Shown here: in pieces, positions 29,880 through 40,954 of the stretch | Layout: each line of letters begins with the position of its first letter | Numbering within the stretch: position 1 is the stretch's first letter | From: Trichobilharzia szidati | Lineage: Eukaryota; Platyhelminthes; Trematoda; Strigeidida; Schistosomatidae | Direction: 5' to 3' | Length of the DNA: 64,000 bases | Assembly (NCBI GenBank): GCA_944472155.2 | Contig: OX235275.1 | Span: 54,391,228-54,455,227, forward strand | Made by a program: the position numbers and the translations under genes | The notes under the pieces: generated by a model | What the model was told of the DNA's origin: nothing | What the model saw: the letters and a program-made list of their open reading frames with translations, nothing else | Databases searched by the model: none

Positions 29880-30180
29880 GGTGTACTTAATTTCCCTATA
29901 TCAGAGGAGATATCAGATAGCAAGTAAACATTCCGTTACCAAGTATCTTGTCTTCTATTGTTACACAACTTCTAGTGACCACCTCTTACAGATATAAAGT
30001 AGGATAGATTAGATTGTTGTGTAAAATACTTTCTTGACAGCTTTATAAATGAAGATAGGCATTCCAAATCTGAAAATAATTCAACATACTGAAAAGATAT
30101 TTAGTAGACAGTGAATTTATTAGCTATTACTTAAACCAACACTTCTCTACGAATGCCTCTCCTCGAGGAGCTTGATTGAT
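29880..30180. other. No recognisable feature
   Basis: Nothing supported. Confidence 0.35.
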
Positions 30181-30184
30181 TTCA

Positions 30185-30382
30185 AACTAAATTTCATGAA
30201 GAAACGACATCAGCTGAAGAACCATTGAAGACCAGGCCTCAACGGACATGTATGTGTTACACTCTACTTTTAACAGCTTTCTATAAGCTGAAGTTCCTCA
30301 GGGATTTCGAACATGGTCGTTAGTGGGTACTGATGAAGAGTCCAAAAATAGGACAAAACAGGTATTTGAGTACCCTTTTTTT
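30185..30382 (+). mobile_element. SINE-H1 remnants, opposed
   Basis: 30185-30240 carries a minus-strand H1 tail ('GAAACGACATCAGCTGAAGA', 'ACCATTGAAGACCAGG'). 30325-30382 carries a plus-strand hammerhead: GGGTACTGATGA, AGA, stem AGTCC/AGGAC around AAAAAT, AAAA in place of GAAA, CAGGTATTTGAGTACCC. Stem I (GGGTAC / GTACCC) and stem II are kept; box 2 is mutated. Confidence 0.55.
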
Positions 30383-30698
30383 TGGCAAATATTCATGATG
30401 AAGGCTCAAGTGAAAGAAAGCTTCTATCTATTTCTAAACATTGATAAAATAAATTACAGTGCATCACAATGAGTAGTTGTCTAGTATCATTTAGCTTACA
30501 GACAGATCAAAGTGCATATCTGATCGATAGATTTGAGTTAATACACTTAAGAAATAAATAATCGCACTGATTACTACTAGGTCATTGATTCGTATACTCC
30601 ATGCATTCTTATCTTACATAAACCGAGTTCGATTTTATATATTTTCCTAAATAATCGACAGAAAGAATGAAGGGGAAGAGTAGATGTTTCTTCAGACT
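30383..30698. other. No recognisable feature
   Basis: AT-rich; nothing supported. Confidence 0.35.
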
Positions 30699-30699
30699 A

Positions 30700-31885
30700 A
30701 AGAGAAAGCTAGAGATTCTTCACCCCAATATGTTTACTGACTTTCTTGATGTAGTTAGATTTATCCATAATTACTGTAGAGGCCTCCAAAGCCTCAGGAT
30801 GGTTTGGGGTGGGTGCCTTGCGCTGCGGGTTGGCCTTCCCTCCGCACACCTCTTGAAATGCTCCCATATGACTGTGCGCCTTATATAGCATCTCCTGAGG
30901 AAGTCCTACTCACTGCCTTCACGTGGCGGAGGTGTTTTACAGCAAAGTGAGAGGGCGAAAGCGGATGCACGGCGCTCTTCACCGGGTTGACTGTCCACTG
31001 GATGACAGTCTAGGGGAGATGGCTAAACCCTGATTCCAAACCTCGAACGACTGGCGTATGAAGCTCACTGGAGCTCACCGGCAGACGTATGGACAAAGGG
31101 CTTGTTGGATGTCCTGGATGTCTGGCCCCATTCAAAAAGGCGTATGAACTGAACTCCGGTCACCGGCTGCCAATGGATAGTGGACTCCCTACTCCACTCC
31201 TACTGCCTTGTAGGTCACACTTGGTTGTGTAAAGGCTAGAGCTGCACTCTCAAACAAAAGGCCGAGCGATTCTGGGGACATCACTCGTACCAAATTCCCA
31301 TGAAACTTCATGAACTCTCTCACATCAGATCGCCGCGCCTGGGCAGCGATGATTCGAGATGTTCATGAAGCCGGCTCATCCTCCCGTAGGAGATAGCCGA
31401 AGTAAAAAAAAAAACTGTAGAGTTTCCTTTGTCAGCTTTTGCGATGACAATGTTTTTACCCTGTTTTAGAGTAATTAGAGCTAGTCTTTCCGATGTTGTT
31501 AAGTTCTATTTTGCTTTCTTTTGATTTTTCAGGGTTAATGCACATTGTGCTCGAACCTCTTCTGCTGTCGTCTTATCTATTCAACCTGGTGCTACTTCTA
31601 TGTTAGGAATGACATCCTCTGATTTTAATATACTAACTGTTACATTGGAATTTAGTCCTTTTTCGAGTAATTTTATCTCACTAGAGCTTAGTTCCCTTGA
31701 TGAGAGGTTGTTCACCCATTTTGTTCTGTCCATAGAGGATGAAACGTTGACGTCAATTTTATTTGCTGTGTTCTTTTCTTCAATTAGTTTGTTGAATTTT
31801 TTTATTTGTGTGGTTTTTGATATTCTTAATGCTGATTCTCTAGTTTTTTGGATGTTAGGCTTCACATCTACTATCTTTAAACTCC
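30700..31885 (-). pseudogene. PLE-g N-terminal and early RT region, split by retroposon X
   Basis: The minus frame 31581-31937 gives 'MDRTKWVNNLSSRELSSSEI' and 'LLEKGLNSNVTV', the conserved pre-RT block of Penelope-like proteins. It continues toward 31430 as 'SERLALITLKQGKNIVIAKA'. After the X insert the same strand resumes at 30781 with 'STVIMDKSNYIKK'. So the block normally read as ADKGN-STV is cut exactly by X. It ends near 31885, where plus-strand PLE-g sequence begins. Dead fragment. Confidence 0.75.
30773..31422 (+). mobile_element. Retroposon X, copy 2 (632 bp, poly(A), 9-bp TSD)
   Basis: ACTGTAGAG at 30773-30781 and 31414-31422 bounds the insert, which ends in about ten A residues (31404-31413). 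It lies in PLE-g coding sequence, so the insertion is real and later than that PLE. The body matches 6171-6810 reversed over the full length. Landmarks: 'GCCTTGCGCTG.GGGTTGGCC', 'GTGGCGGAGGTGTTTT', 'CACCGGCTGCCAATGGATAG' and 'CCGTAGGAGATAGCCGAAGT'. No long frame and no clear pol III promoter. Parent RNA unknown. Confidence 0.8.
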
Positions 31886-33195
31886 AGGGCAAAATATATA
31901 GACAAACAGACGGGGTAGCAATGGTATGGATCACCAATATCCCCTATCGTAGCAGATATCTTTATGGACAGCTGGGAAAATAGTGCTCTTAACACAATAT
32001 TTAATCCTACTCCAAAATATGGAGGAGATATGTGGATGACACTATCACTCACAGTGTTAAGAACAGAACATATCTGTCCCTAGCTTCTTCACACACACAT
32101 ATAAACTCACTAGTGAAGGGAATAAAATTTATATTTGAATCGGAAAATGAGCAAGGAGAATTAGCTGTGATGTTAAATTGTAAAATAAAACGAACAGAAG
32201 AAGGTAAACTACACACTGGCGTTTATAAAAAGCCAACGCATTCTGCTAATAGATATTTGGACTTTAATTCATCTCATCCATTATCTGTCTGTGAAGGCAG
32301 GCTTAGTTGAATGTCTAACAACCTGAGCAATAGCACTGAATAGTACAACAAAAAACCTAAACGATGAAATGAAACAGATAGAAGAGGCGTTGGTATTGAA
32401 TAACTATCCTATAAAATTCATTAGGAAGATCAGTAAAGACCAAAAACAAAATAAAAATAATTGTGAAACTCGTAGTGATAAGATAAATAAGAGACAATAT
32501 AAGTCATCTACAGTTCTACCATATAAAGAGGGGACATCTGAGATCCTACCTACGTTAGATTCTCAATAAATTAGGAATTAGAGTGGCATTCAAACCTAAA
32601 AACTCACTCGGGGACAAGCTCTGTAGGTTAAAGGACCCTATAGGTTGACCCAATTAGACAAAATAATATAATTTACAAAATACCCTGCAGTGGCTGTGAG
32701 TTAGGTCAACTACATAGGTCAGACTAGAAGCTCGGGGGTAGTCAGATTGTCGGAACATAAGAATTTAGTGGTTAAGGCTAGAATGATTGACCCCACGAAG
32801 ATAAGTAATTTAGAAAAAAGCTCAGCACTACATTGCACTGCATGCATTAACACACAACCACACAATAGGGTGGGAGAGGGTTAAAATTCTAAAAAGTAAT
32901 CTAGGTGTAGATGGAGTGAGAGGTTGATGACTGAATCCTTGTTCATCGAGTCTACCCCCAACGTGTGCGATAGGAATGACTCATCACTCATATCTGAAAT
33001 ATGGATAATACTACTACGAATCAAATCAAGCTATGGAAAATAATCGAATTATCTAAACGAAACGAAATTAGAAATTTGTGTGAGTAATGCCTTCAAATGA
33101 TTATGAGCAATAAATTGTGCTCGAAACGTTGTTATTAGTAAATATTACTGTATAACACTGTGAGACTTTATCAAAATAAATTTTACATATAATGT
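31886..33195 (+). pseudogene. PLE-g RT palm, linker and GIY-YIG domain
   Basis: Plus-strand sequence starts at 'KIYRQTDGVAM', the RT motif B region; a one-base shift then hides 'SPIVADIFM'. The catalytic motif YVDD lies at 32029-32040, followed in the frame 32032-32310 by 'SVKNRTYLSLASSHTHINSL', 'LNCKIKRTEEGKLHTGVYKK' and 'SANRYLDFNSSHPLSV'. Later frames give 'QIEEALVLNNYPIKFIRK' (32369), 'LGDKLCRLKDPIG', and the GIY-YIG region near 32690 ('IPCSGCELG', 'TRSSG'), ending 'LHALTHNHTIGWERVKILK'-like near 32890. Several frameshifts; dead. Confidence 0.8.
33095..33142 (+). ncRNA. Hammerhead-like remnant in PLE-g 3' tail
   Basis: Stem GAGCA/TGCTC around ATAAATTG is followed by GAAACGTTG, the same second-box arrangement as PLE-h. 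The first box (CAAATGATTAT) is not CTGATGA, so this is at best a remnant. Confidence 0.35.
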
Positions 33196-33239
33196 AATTA
33201 TACTATACCACAGTTCACAAGTTCTATTATTATATCAAT

Positions 33240-33595
33240 GTAAAATTTAAGACCACGAGATGCTCGACAGCTCTTTCGTCCTGTTTTGGGGCTCTTCAGT
33301 AGTGTGCATCTACAACCCTAGCCAGTGGGAATCAAACTAAGGATCGTGAGGTTAGCAGACGACCTTGTTAACTATTCAGGTGCTCAGATGAAATCCATCT
33401 GTCTATGAATTCTAATTCCTACCGATTCACTACCTATAGCGTGATTGTCTCGCCACTTGGGTTCATTAGGTGTGTATTGCTGAAGGGTCCAGAGCTGGTG
33501 CAGGGAAGAAAAGGCTTTTGAACTCACTTCATTCTGTAGCCTAATCTGAAAGTAATTAAACTCCTACAAATCAATACTTGAATTTAATCTAACAT
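33240..33595 (-). mobile_element. SINE-H1 remnants, opposed
   Basis: Minus part (33240-33420): CACTACTGAAGAGCCCCAAAACAGGACGAAAGAGCTGTCGAG, given here by its landmarks CTGAAGA, AGGACGAAAG and AGCTGTC. The GAAA box is kept; box 1 is not. A plus-strand partner follows at about 33455-33595 ('CACTTGGGTTCATTAG', 'TGTGTATTGCTGAAGGGTCC'). Confidence 0.5.
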
Positions 33596-34135
33596 TATAG
33601 AGAGCCCTAATGCAAATTATTTAATCTTTTCATTGCCGGATATTGCTTCATCATGGTACATTGGTATTAATGAAGTCATGTCACAACTATTTTGTAGAAA
33701 GATTTAGGTCGCTAACTTCGAGTTATCTAGTTGGTGCCGTGGGAAATGAGTTGTTACATGAAATTACCCATCACCAGATCTCATATTAAATGATTATGGA
33801 AGTGGTGATTTCGGTGTCACTAGCTCGAGGAATTTCATCCCTTTTTTGACTCAATAGGAAGATAATAGATTGACAGGCGTACCTTTGTGGAACATTGCAG
33901 TTTCAATGGCGGTAGTGTTCCTTTTATAGGATGAGGTTGCTAGATTGACACAAGCTGAAACTTCCATTTTTCTGGGCATCTAATCGGTTAGGTGAGGTTC
34001 AGGAGTGAGTCAATTAGCAAATCAAATCGGGTCCCTCAGTGAGGTTGGCTAACAACCTATCAGTGAAACATAATGATGTCACTAAGCAAAGCTTAATTAA
34101 CAGATTATACTTCTGTTCAATTCTACGCTTAATGA
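33596..34135. other. No recognisable feature
   Basis: Nothing supported. Confidence 0.35.
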
Positions 34136-34139
34136 AACA

Positions 34140-34816
34140 GACGTAAGCATCGTTTCAACTACAGGCGGATGGAACTGGTGAGGATATCAAAGCGTGGGGA
34201 TCGGGAAAGTAAGGCAAGCTTTCATTACCCTCAAGTCTGTGTGGAGATCAACACTCAGCACTCAGCAATAAAATAAGGTCCGGATTTACAACTGCAATGT
34301 GAAGTCAGTGCGACTATAGGGATTAGAGACTTGGCGCTGCGTCACGAAGGGCAATTCGAACAAACTACAGACCTTCATCAACAGCTAACTGTCTTCGCTC
34401 AGTACTCCGCTCGCGATCAAATGGCCAGCTTGAAAATATCAGCAACAGGGATCTCTGGCAATGAAAGGACCAACCCAACCCAGCAGGAACTAACTATGCA
34501 ACAAATATGCAGGAAGAAATGGAGGTGGATTGGCTGGCCATACTCTGTGAAAACAAACCATCAAGTGAGTGATATCACATGCCAGGCCATTGATCGAGTG
34601 GAACCCGACTGAATGGGAAGCGGCGAGTCAGTTGATTGTCAGTGTGAGGGTGACAAGATGGAGGAGGAGGTGATGCGAAGAGGAGATGAAAGGATGTGGA
34701 CAGATGTGGAGCTAGGTGAAAACTTTGGCGGAGAACCGAACGCAATGGAGACGTGCAACTGAAACCCTATACTTCTATAGGAACTAAAGGAAACAGTAAT
34801 AATAATAATAATAATG
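34140..34816 (+). pseudogene. RTE-A 3' fragment with (AAT)n tail
   Basis: Starts at 'AGCATCGTTTCAACTACAGG' (SIVSTTG region), includes 'GGGATTAGAGACTTGGCGC' and the frame 34331-34612 with 'CRKKWRWIGWPYS', and ends 'CCCTATACTTCTATAGGAAC' plus (AAT)6. Multiple small insertions relative to other copies. Confidence 0.75.
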
Positions 34817-35107
34817 AACAAGAAGAAAGAGAATGCAAGAATAAGTTTCAATGTAACTACTGAAACTATTCCATCATCCAACTTCTCTTTTTATACTCTA
34901 ATGATATGGAGAATAAGTGTGAAAAAGATACGAAAATAAGGTGATAAACACTCATTTTATGCCGTATTAATTCTTGCTCTTGATTATAGACAACAAATTT
35001 CAACTTTCGAAGTTTTTCGGCCACACTATGATGATGTCATTGCAAATAATAATGAATAATGTTCAAAATATACTAATTATAATATTTCAATCTCTGTTTA
35101 TATACAT

Positions 35108-35165
35108 AATATTATTATTCCCTTGGGTTGCGAGTCGATTTGATTTGTATCAAGTGTGATCACGC
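35108..35165 (-). repeat. RTE-A 3'-end scrap
   Basis: 'ATTATTATTCCCTTGGGTTG' is the reverse complement of the RTE-A terminus; the match fades within 30 bp. Confidence 0.4.
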
Positions 35166-35365
35166 ATTGATACCAGTCGACTAGAGAATCATTGAAAACC
35201 AGCAGAGAGTAATTGACAGCCAACTGTTTCATCCCCATAGTTTAGGAGTCTGCTTCAGCAGCACGTACCCACCTCCCAGGTCTGGACCCACTGTCTTCTA
35301 TTTAAACGATGAGCTAAATTGCCGTTCAAACACTGGAACTCAACCCAATGATCCATGAATTTCAT
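35165..35365 (-). mobile_element. SINE-H1 copy (diverged)
   Basis: Minus strand: GTACGTGCTGCTGAAGCAGACTCC, then TAAACTATGGGGATGAAACAG, TTGGCTGTCAATTACTC and the tail 'GGTTTTCAATGATTCTC', cited as landmarks. The GAAA box and outer stems are partly kept. The tRNA-like head has lost its B box. Confidence 0.5.
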
Positions 35366-35788
35366 TACGTTCTAAGTGGAACACTGGGCTTCACGATTTG
35401 AAGTTACAGTAACGATGTAAGGTTGCAAGCCTCACTTTCACTCGTTTCTCGAGCCTGCCAGCAGCTGGTAAACTACGTGCATCGGCCCAGTGTAACAAAA
35501 TTAGATCAATAATACTAATTATTACTAATGTCAAGTTATTACTTCTATGTTCCATTCGGAACCGTTTGTCCTTATGTTTAATAAATACTTTCTCCTAACT
35601 TAGAAAAATGTGATTGATAGAATGAAATTCTCGAATAGTTATGAATGAATCAGTTACAAGATAAAATTTTATTGAACCAGGGTATAGTATTCTCAAGTAT
35701 GTTGAATCTTCTCTTACAGTACCACAGTGACTGCATAACACATAAAGTAAGTGAACATTCTTTTTCCATTAAACAATCAACAGCACCA

Positions 35789-36662
35789 TTTATTATTATT
35801 TATTGTTCCCTTGGGTTGCTAGTGTATCGCACATACGGTTTCAAAAACACATCACCACTCTCTTCTATTCTTTGTTGTCCTCTTCAGCTGGGTTCACGAT
35901 TGCCCATAATTTCTCATTTCCTCCTCCTCCTCACTACACGATCTCCTCCATGTCACCCTCGCACCGACGGCCCACTCGTCGCTTCCCAAAGGGAATCCAC
36001 TAGAGCTATGGCCTGCATTGCCCACAATGTCATTCGACAACCTCTTCTGAACATTAGCTGATCAGTCACATCTTGATTGGTTTGTTCCCAGTCAGAGTTT
36101 GTTGTTACTAATTTCTCTCTGACCATTTGATCTTCAGTATCCAGCCAGCCAGAGAAGACACACACGTTGCTGTTGATAAACGTCTGCAATAGCCTGTTTG
36201 AAATACTTTCCGTGAAACTCACGCCAAGTTTCTGACCCGTATATAAAAGAAGTAACTGACTGACTTCACATTTGTGTTGAAAACCTAAATCTTGTTCTAT
36301 ACTCTGACTAAATGGAGAAAATTTTCAAACTGGTTTCAGGTTGGTCGATGAAGGCGTATCTTGCCTTTGCAATTCTGGCTGATTGGCTGACTCTGACGTA
36401 TTCATCCGTGCTGTCCAACTGCTTGTAGTTGAAACAATGTTTCCTAGATTAGTGAAGGAAGTTCCTTCTGTCGAATCTCTCCCGTTGATGGTGATGATGA
36501 TCGGTGCTGGTTGTTGTTGTTGCTGTTGGTTGATGATCTTCATCACCTACCTCCATCTCCTCTATGTTCATCTGGAATCCTGTCTTCTGTGGCTGTCTGG
36601 TTGCTTCTTAAGCCAGTTTGTTGGTTTTTGTCTGCCTGCCTGCCTGGAAGTCTTCTAGTTTG
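35789..36662 (-). pseudogene. RTE-A fragment
   Basis: The minus strand begins at ATTATTATTTATTGTTCCC (35790) and, upstream, shows 'GSETWRE..FTESISNRLLQTF' (frame 35953-36222), 'FTNLGNIVSTTSSW' and 'QQQQQPAPIIITINGRDS' (36325-36546), the Gln-rich block before the SIVST motif. It continues to about 36660 with 'KLAQEATRQPQKTGFQMN'-type sequence, then meets an (AT)n tract. The RT core is absent. Confidence 0.7.
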
Positions 36663-36692
36663 TGATATATATATATATATATCATATATCAT
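36663..36692. repeat. (AT)n microsatellite
   Basis: About nine AT units, followed by ATC-rich sequence. Confidence 0.7.
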
Positions 36693-36777
36693 TCGCATAT
36701 CATATCTGTGCATAAATCGAATAATTTCTTTAGGGTAAACGCAACTGATTAAAAGTCAATGAATATCCTTTATCCAC

Positions 36778-37995
36778 TAATAATAATAATAATTTGCTTT
36801 GTTCCAAAACAGTACTTGTGATACAAAATGGAATTCTCACCATTTTTTACTACAGTATTGCATCCAGTTAGTACATTATCAATAAATAGAATTCTACATA
36901 GGTAAAGGAAATCTCAGTTCATTATGACAACAACACATTGGCGTGTCGGTAGCAAAGCCAAAGTTGAACAGTGTTTGAAGGTGTTAGAAAAGTAGGTGCT
37001 ATCATATTTGCTGGCGTAAGCGGAAGAAAGAAACAAAGCAGCACATAACAGAAAAAGAGAGAGAAAAGGAGAAGAAAGAAAGAAAACGTTGTACCTATAA
37101 ATGATATGAGTTGGAAAGACGAGATCCAGTTGTTCTACTAACTATTTAATAAGTTATAGGTGGCATGCCTAATGCTTTCTTTATCGCACAGAACACGAGC
37201 TAAATAGGGTATGATTGAGTTTTTGTACTTGCTGGTGCGAGCATATAGTTTCCTATATAGATAGGCTTCTGGTTTTGCCTGATGAGATGCAAGGGGAGAG
37301 TTATGAGTGAAGAGGGTGGTGTGAGTTGGATAAAATGGATTTGGCCCATTTTTCACATAAGTCCATGTGTCTATCAACCAGAATATTAACAAGCTGGTTA
37401 AGTGGCACGTTGCTTACCCTGCTAACAATATTTAACATCCTGCGTAATGTTATAGTCTTTCTTCAGTAGCCCGGGAAAAACTAAGGGGGAACAATAGAGA
37501 ATAATAGGCAGAATGCGAGAGTTAACGAATTGTAGGAGTAAGGGTTGGGTTATTCCAGAATGTCTTAACTTCTTGATATAGAAGGTAAGACGGAATATTT
37601 TGCTTAGAAATCATCAAGATATGAGACGACCAGGAAAGATCATCAGATAGAATGACGCCTAGGTATTTAATTTCCGACTTGGTTTCTATTTCAGTGCCAT
37701 CTATGTTGCGTACCTCGTGAGAGCCAACCAGTTTGTTTAAGTCAGATTTATGCCTAAAGGTGAAATTGACTGTTTGGCATTTGGAGGGGTTTAAGGTAAA
37801 ACCGTTTTCCTTGGACCACTGGCTAATTTCTGACAGAAAGCCATTAAGCTTAGTGCAGTCACTTTGACATTTGACAGGCAAAGATACTGTCAGGTCGTCA
37901 GCATATTTGACAAAATTAATGTCATTTGAAGATGGTAAGCCATGTAGAAAGAAAGAAAAGAGAAGTGGGGAGAGTACAGCACCTTGGGGACACCA
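36778..37995 (-). pseudogene. CR1-type LINE 3' half with RT motif C
   Basis: The minus strand from 37995 down shows 'QGAVLSPLLFSFFLHGLP' (motif B) and 'FVKYADDLTVSLPV' (motif C with an intact YADD near 37900). The frame 37522-37881 follows with 'FLSEISQWSKENGFTLNPSK', 'GTEIETKSEIKYLGVILSDD' and 'LSWSSHI'. The C-terminus (37138-37392) has 'LYRKLYARTSKYKNSIIPYL'. The 3' region ends at the shared CR1 terminus and (AAT)n on the plus strand (36778-36793). One or two frameshifts only, so this is the best CR1 copy here, but it lacks everything upstream of motif B. Confidence 0.8.
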
Positions 37996-38029
37996 CCTTC
38001 AGTGAGTACAGCAGAGGAGGATTCACCTT

Positions 38030-38458
38030 CATATACGATCAGTCACTGCTACTATACGGATCAGAGACTTGGAGCCGCCCCACGTCACGAAGGTTACTTC
38101 GAACAAACTACAAACCTTCATCAACAGCTATCTTCACTCAATACTACTCAAGATCAGATGGCCGGCCAGAAAAGATCAGCAACAGGGATCTCTGGCAATG
38201 AGCGAAACAACCAACACAGCAGGCACTAATTGTGCAACAAATATGCAGGAAGAAATGGAGGTGGATTGGTCATTCTTTGAAAAATCAAACCATCAAGTGA
38301 GTGATGTCACATGCCAGGCCATTGCTCGAGTGGAACCCAACTGAATAGGAAGCGGCAAGTTGGTCAGCAGTGTGAGGATGACAACATGGAGGAGAAGGTG
38401 ATGCGAAGAGGAGATGAAAGGATGTGGGGAGACGTGGAGCCAAGTGAAAACGTTGGTA
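38030..38458 (+). pseudogene. RTE-A 3' fragment
   Basis: 'CTGCTACTATACGGATCAGA' (LLYGSE) through the frame 38069-38344 ('TSNKLQTFINSYLHSILLKI', 'KIRWPARKDQQQGSLAMSE', 'MQEEMEVDWSF') to 'GGAGCCAAGTGAAAACGTTG'. The last 60 bp and the AAT tail are missing, replaced by a SINE-H2 scrap. Confidence 0.7.
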
Positions 38459-38461
38459 AGA

Positions 38462-38550
38462 CCAACAATTCATAGAGCGCTGTGATGGCCTCATTCAGTC
38501 TGCACCAAACAAAAGACTAGACACATTACACTAGTCAAAGAGGTCGTACT
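38462..38550 (+). repeat. SINE-H2 3' scrap
   Basis: 'TTCAGTCTGCACCAAACAAA' and 'AGACTAGACACATTACACTA' match the H2 3' body at 24890-24930 and 54310-54350. Confidence 0.55.
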
Positions 38551-40180
38551 GTTTTTAAAGAGTAAGACTGCTAGCTGTGCGCCTCACCCACCCCCACAAC
38601 TCAGCGCTCAACCTTTCCTCTGTCAGCTAGTAAATTAACTGAGTTTAAAATGGTGTGCATGGTCGGCCAATGTTAAACACATATCCCATGTAGAACTGTC
38701 TAACTGTTTCTCTTTACATACATTATATAAAGTCTTTAAATAGAATAACCAATGGAACCAAAAATCAATTATTGAATAAATCAAAACTTACCCCACGTCA
38801 ATATTATATATTTTTGTGTATATGATGTATAAATATGCACAGCAAGAAATCTAATTACACAGTCAATTAATTAGCAGAGGGTAATGATAACTGTTAATTA
38901 TTAATCCTTTCTCAGTATTGCACAATGTGTAATATGCTGTCAGTTTGTATGCTGTTGTTGTTGCTGCTTTTGTTGGTTTTTTATCACAATAAGAAATAAA
39001 CTTTAAATATATTTATATAGTTTTTTTTTATTTTTTGGATATTCCCTCCAAACTGAGATGTGTTTTCTTGTTAATCGTATTCCATGTTCAATAGAAGTTG
39101 AACAACAACTGTTCAATTTTTCAGTAGCGCGCTATTTAAATTCATCATCATGAGAATAATAATAATAATAGTAATAATGGTAATGATAAGCTTCTGTTCA
39201 CTTCTCTTCACTGTATCGTATACACACACACGCAAACAGACACAAACTCAAATGAGCATGTGAAAGCAACAAATGCATTAAATTTTGAGTAACATGTCTA
39301 CAATCACATGATCTATGCACTCAAACATGTAGTTATATATATATATTTTTTTATGAGTTTAACACAATTGCTATAGAAACGATAGTATTAGTATTTATTA
39401 ATATGAGTAGTTGTAGTGGATAGGCTGTAGTCGTCGTTGGTTTAGTGTAGAGAGAGACAAAATGTGTATAAATAATATCCACAAGTGAGTGATCTGAGAT
39501 CTGTACCGTATATGCTCAGCGAATATTCAATTATTACTATTTTGTCTAATAGTGTTCTACGCTGATGTTTTAAAACGCATTATGTGAGTGTATGCATGTG
39601 TATTTGTGTTCACTTTAAGTGTGTTTATGCGTGTGTCCCTTCATCGGTGCGTCCGTATTAGTGTGTGTATTCGTGTGTGTTTGTGTTAGTGTGTGTGTGC
39701 ATGTGTCTCTTCTAACAAACATTAACTACTTGTGTACTTGATAGTTATGATTATGATGATGTTGATGACTGTTCAAAGTGCACTTTTCAAAATCTTTATA
39801 TTTTCATTTTTATTCAGACTGATGATGATTTGAATTGTACTCACAATTGATCGATTCATCCATTCATTCGCTAGTTTGTTGTATGTTTCTCCATATATTT
39901 TTGTTTGTATGCCTATGTGTATTTGTGCGTATATGCATCTGCACGTTTAATTGTAAGTCAGAGGATGACTGAAATGAAATCACGTTTAAAATAATAATAA
40001 TAATAATAATAAAATCCCTGGATTAATTTGATTGTTTCATGTGAAGGGGGTAGGGCAGGGCTGATTGACTTTTAAAGGTTTCAAACCGATTTGATTGGCT
40101 GACTGAATTCAACCAATCAGAATGAATACAGGTGTCATTTAACCAATATCCATCTAACAATGATAATGATAATTATAATT
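38551..40180. other. Element-poor AT-rich region with microsatellites
   Basis: No retroelement or gene recognised. AAT-type tracts at about 39153-39170 and 39990-40011, GT-rich DNA at 39580-39710. This is the longest stretch without a recognised repeat and may be host noncoding DNA. Confidence 0.5.
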
Positions 40181-40184
40181 GTCT

Positions 40185-40945
40185 GAATCGTGTGTGTAAT
40201 GTATTTGCGCAACACATTTCGAACAGTCTCATCCATCACACAGAGTTAAGAGGTGAGAAAATAGACTACTTAGATCAAGTTAAAATGACATGTTGAAGGA
40301 CAAAATAACAGTGAAGATCACTAAACCAAATAACAGCGATAATAGTACATCTACTCTGACTGGTATCAAAACAAAATTTACCAAGGAAGGTAGTTTAATG
40401 TGATAACGAATTGTTGTCAGCTAGGGCGTCCACAAACTTTAAGATACTCCCCAAACACCTTTTATAGATAGGTTTAAAAGATCTGTTAACGTCAATTTTA
40501 TGTCCTGTCTCCTCTGTAATATGTTTCGCGATAGAGGAGCTAGGTCTCCTGTTCTCACCATTAATGGGTTCTGAAGATTCCATTTGTTTCTGGAGCCATT
40601 TAGGAATATGCTCTGAAGCTAGCCCTTACTTGCAGAGATCGATGAGTCCTCCCTATGTATGTGTGTCCACACGTACACTCAAATTAGCGAATACAGTGGG
40701 ATGTGACATCATTTGTCGCATGTCCAAAGGGCTTAGGTGGATGGATATATTGGTTTCACATTCTCAATTATTATGATATTAGCTGCATAAAAGGTCTTTT
40801 CAACAGCAGTGTTCAGTCTCTGTCTAGTTATCAAGCTGCATTTAGAAAGTTTAAACCACCTTTATGCGCTCAAAGCAACAATTCGTCATCACATTAAACC
40901 ACCTTCCTTGGTAAATTTTGTTTTGATACCATAGCAGATGTACGA
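40185..40945 (-). mobile_element. PLE-c copy 2 with short inverted arm
   Basis: Minus-strand frame 40395-40583 gives 'MESSEPINGENRRPSSSIAK', 'HKIDVNRSFKPIYKRCLGS' and 'ILKFVDALADN', the end of the GIY-YIG domain, near-identical to 25250-25540. The 3' tail lies at 40185-40395. At 40870-40945 the tail reappears inverted ('ACCACCTTCCTTGGTAAATT' versus 'AATTTACCAAGGAAGGTAGT' at 40375). No RT. Confidence 0.7.
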
Positions 40946-40954
40946 TTACCTCTG

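Noticed and set aside
37522..37995. A domesticated CR1 reverse transcriptase
   Set aside because: YADD is intact and frames are fairly long, but the copy lacks everything before motif B and has the ordinary CR1 3' end. A decayed insertion is enough to explain it.
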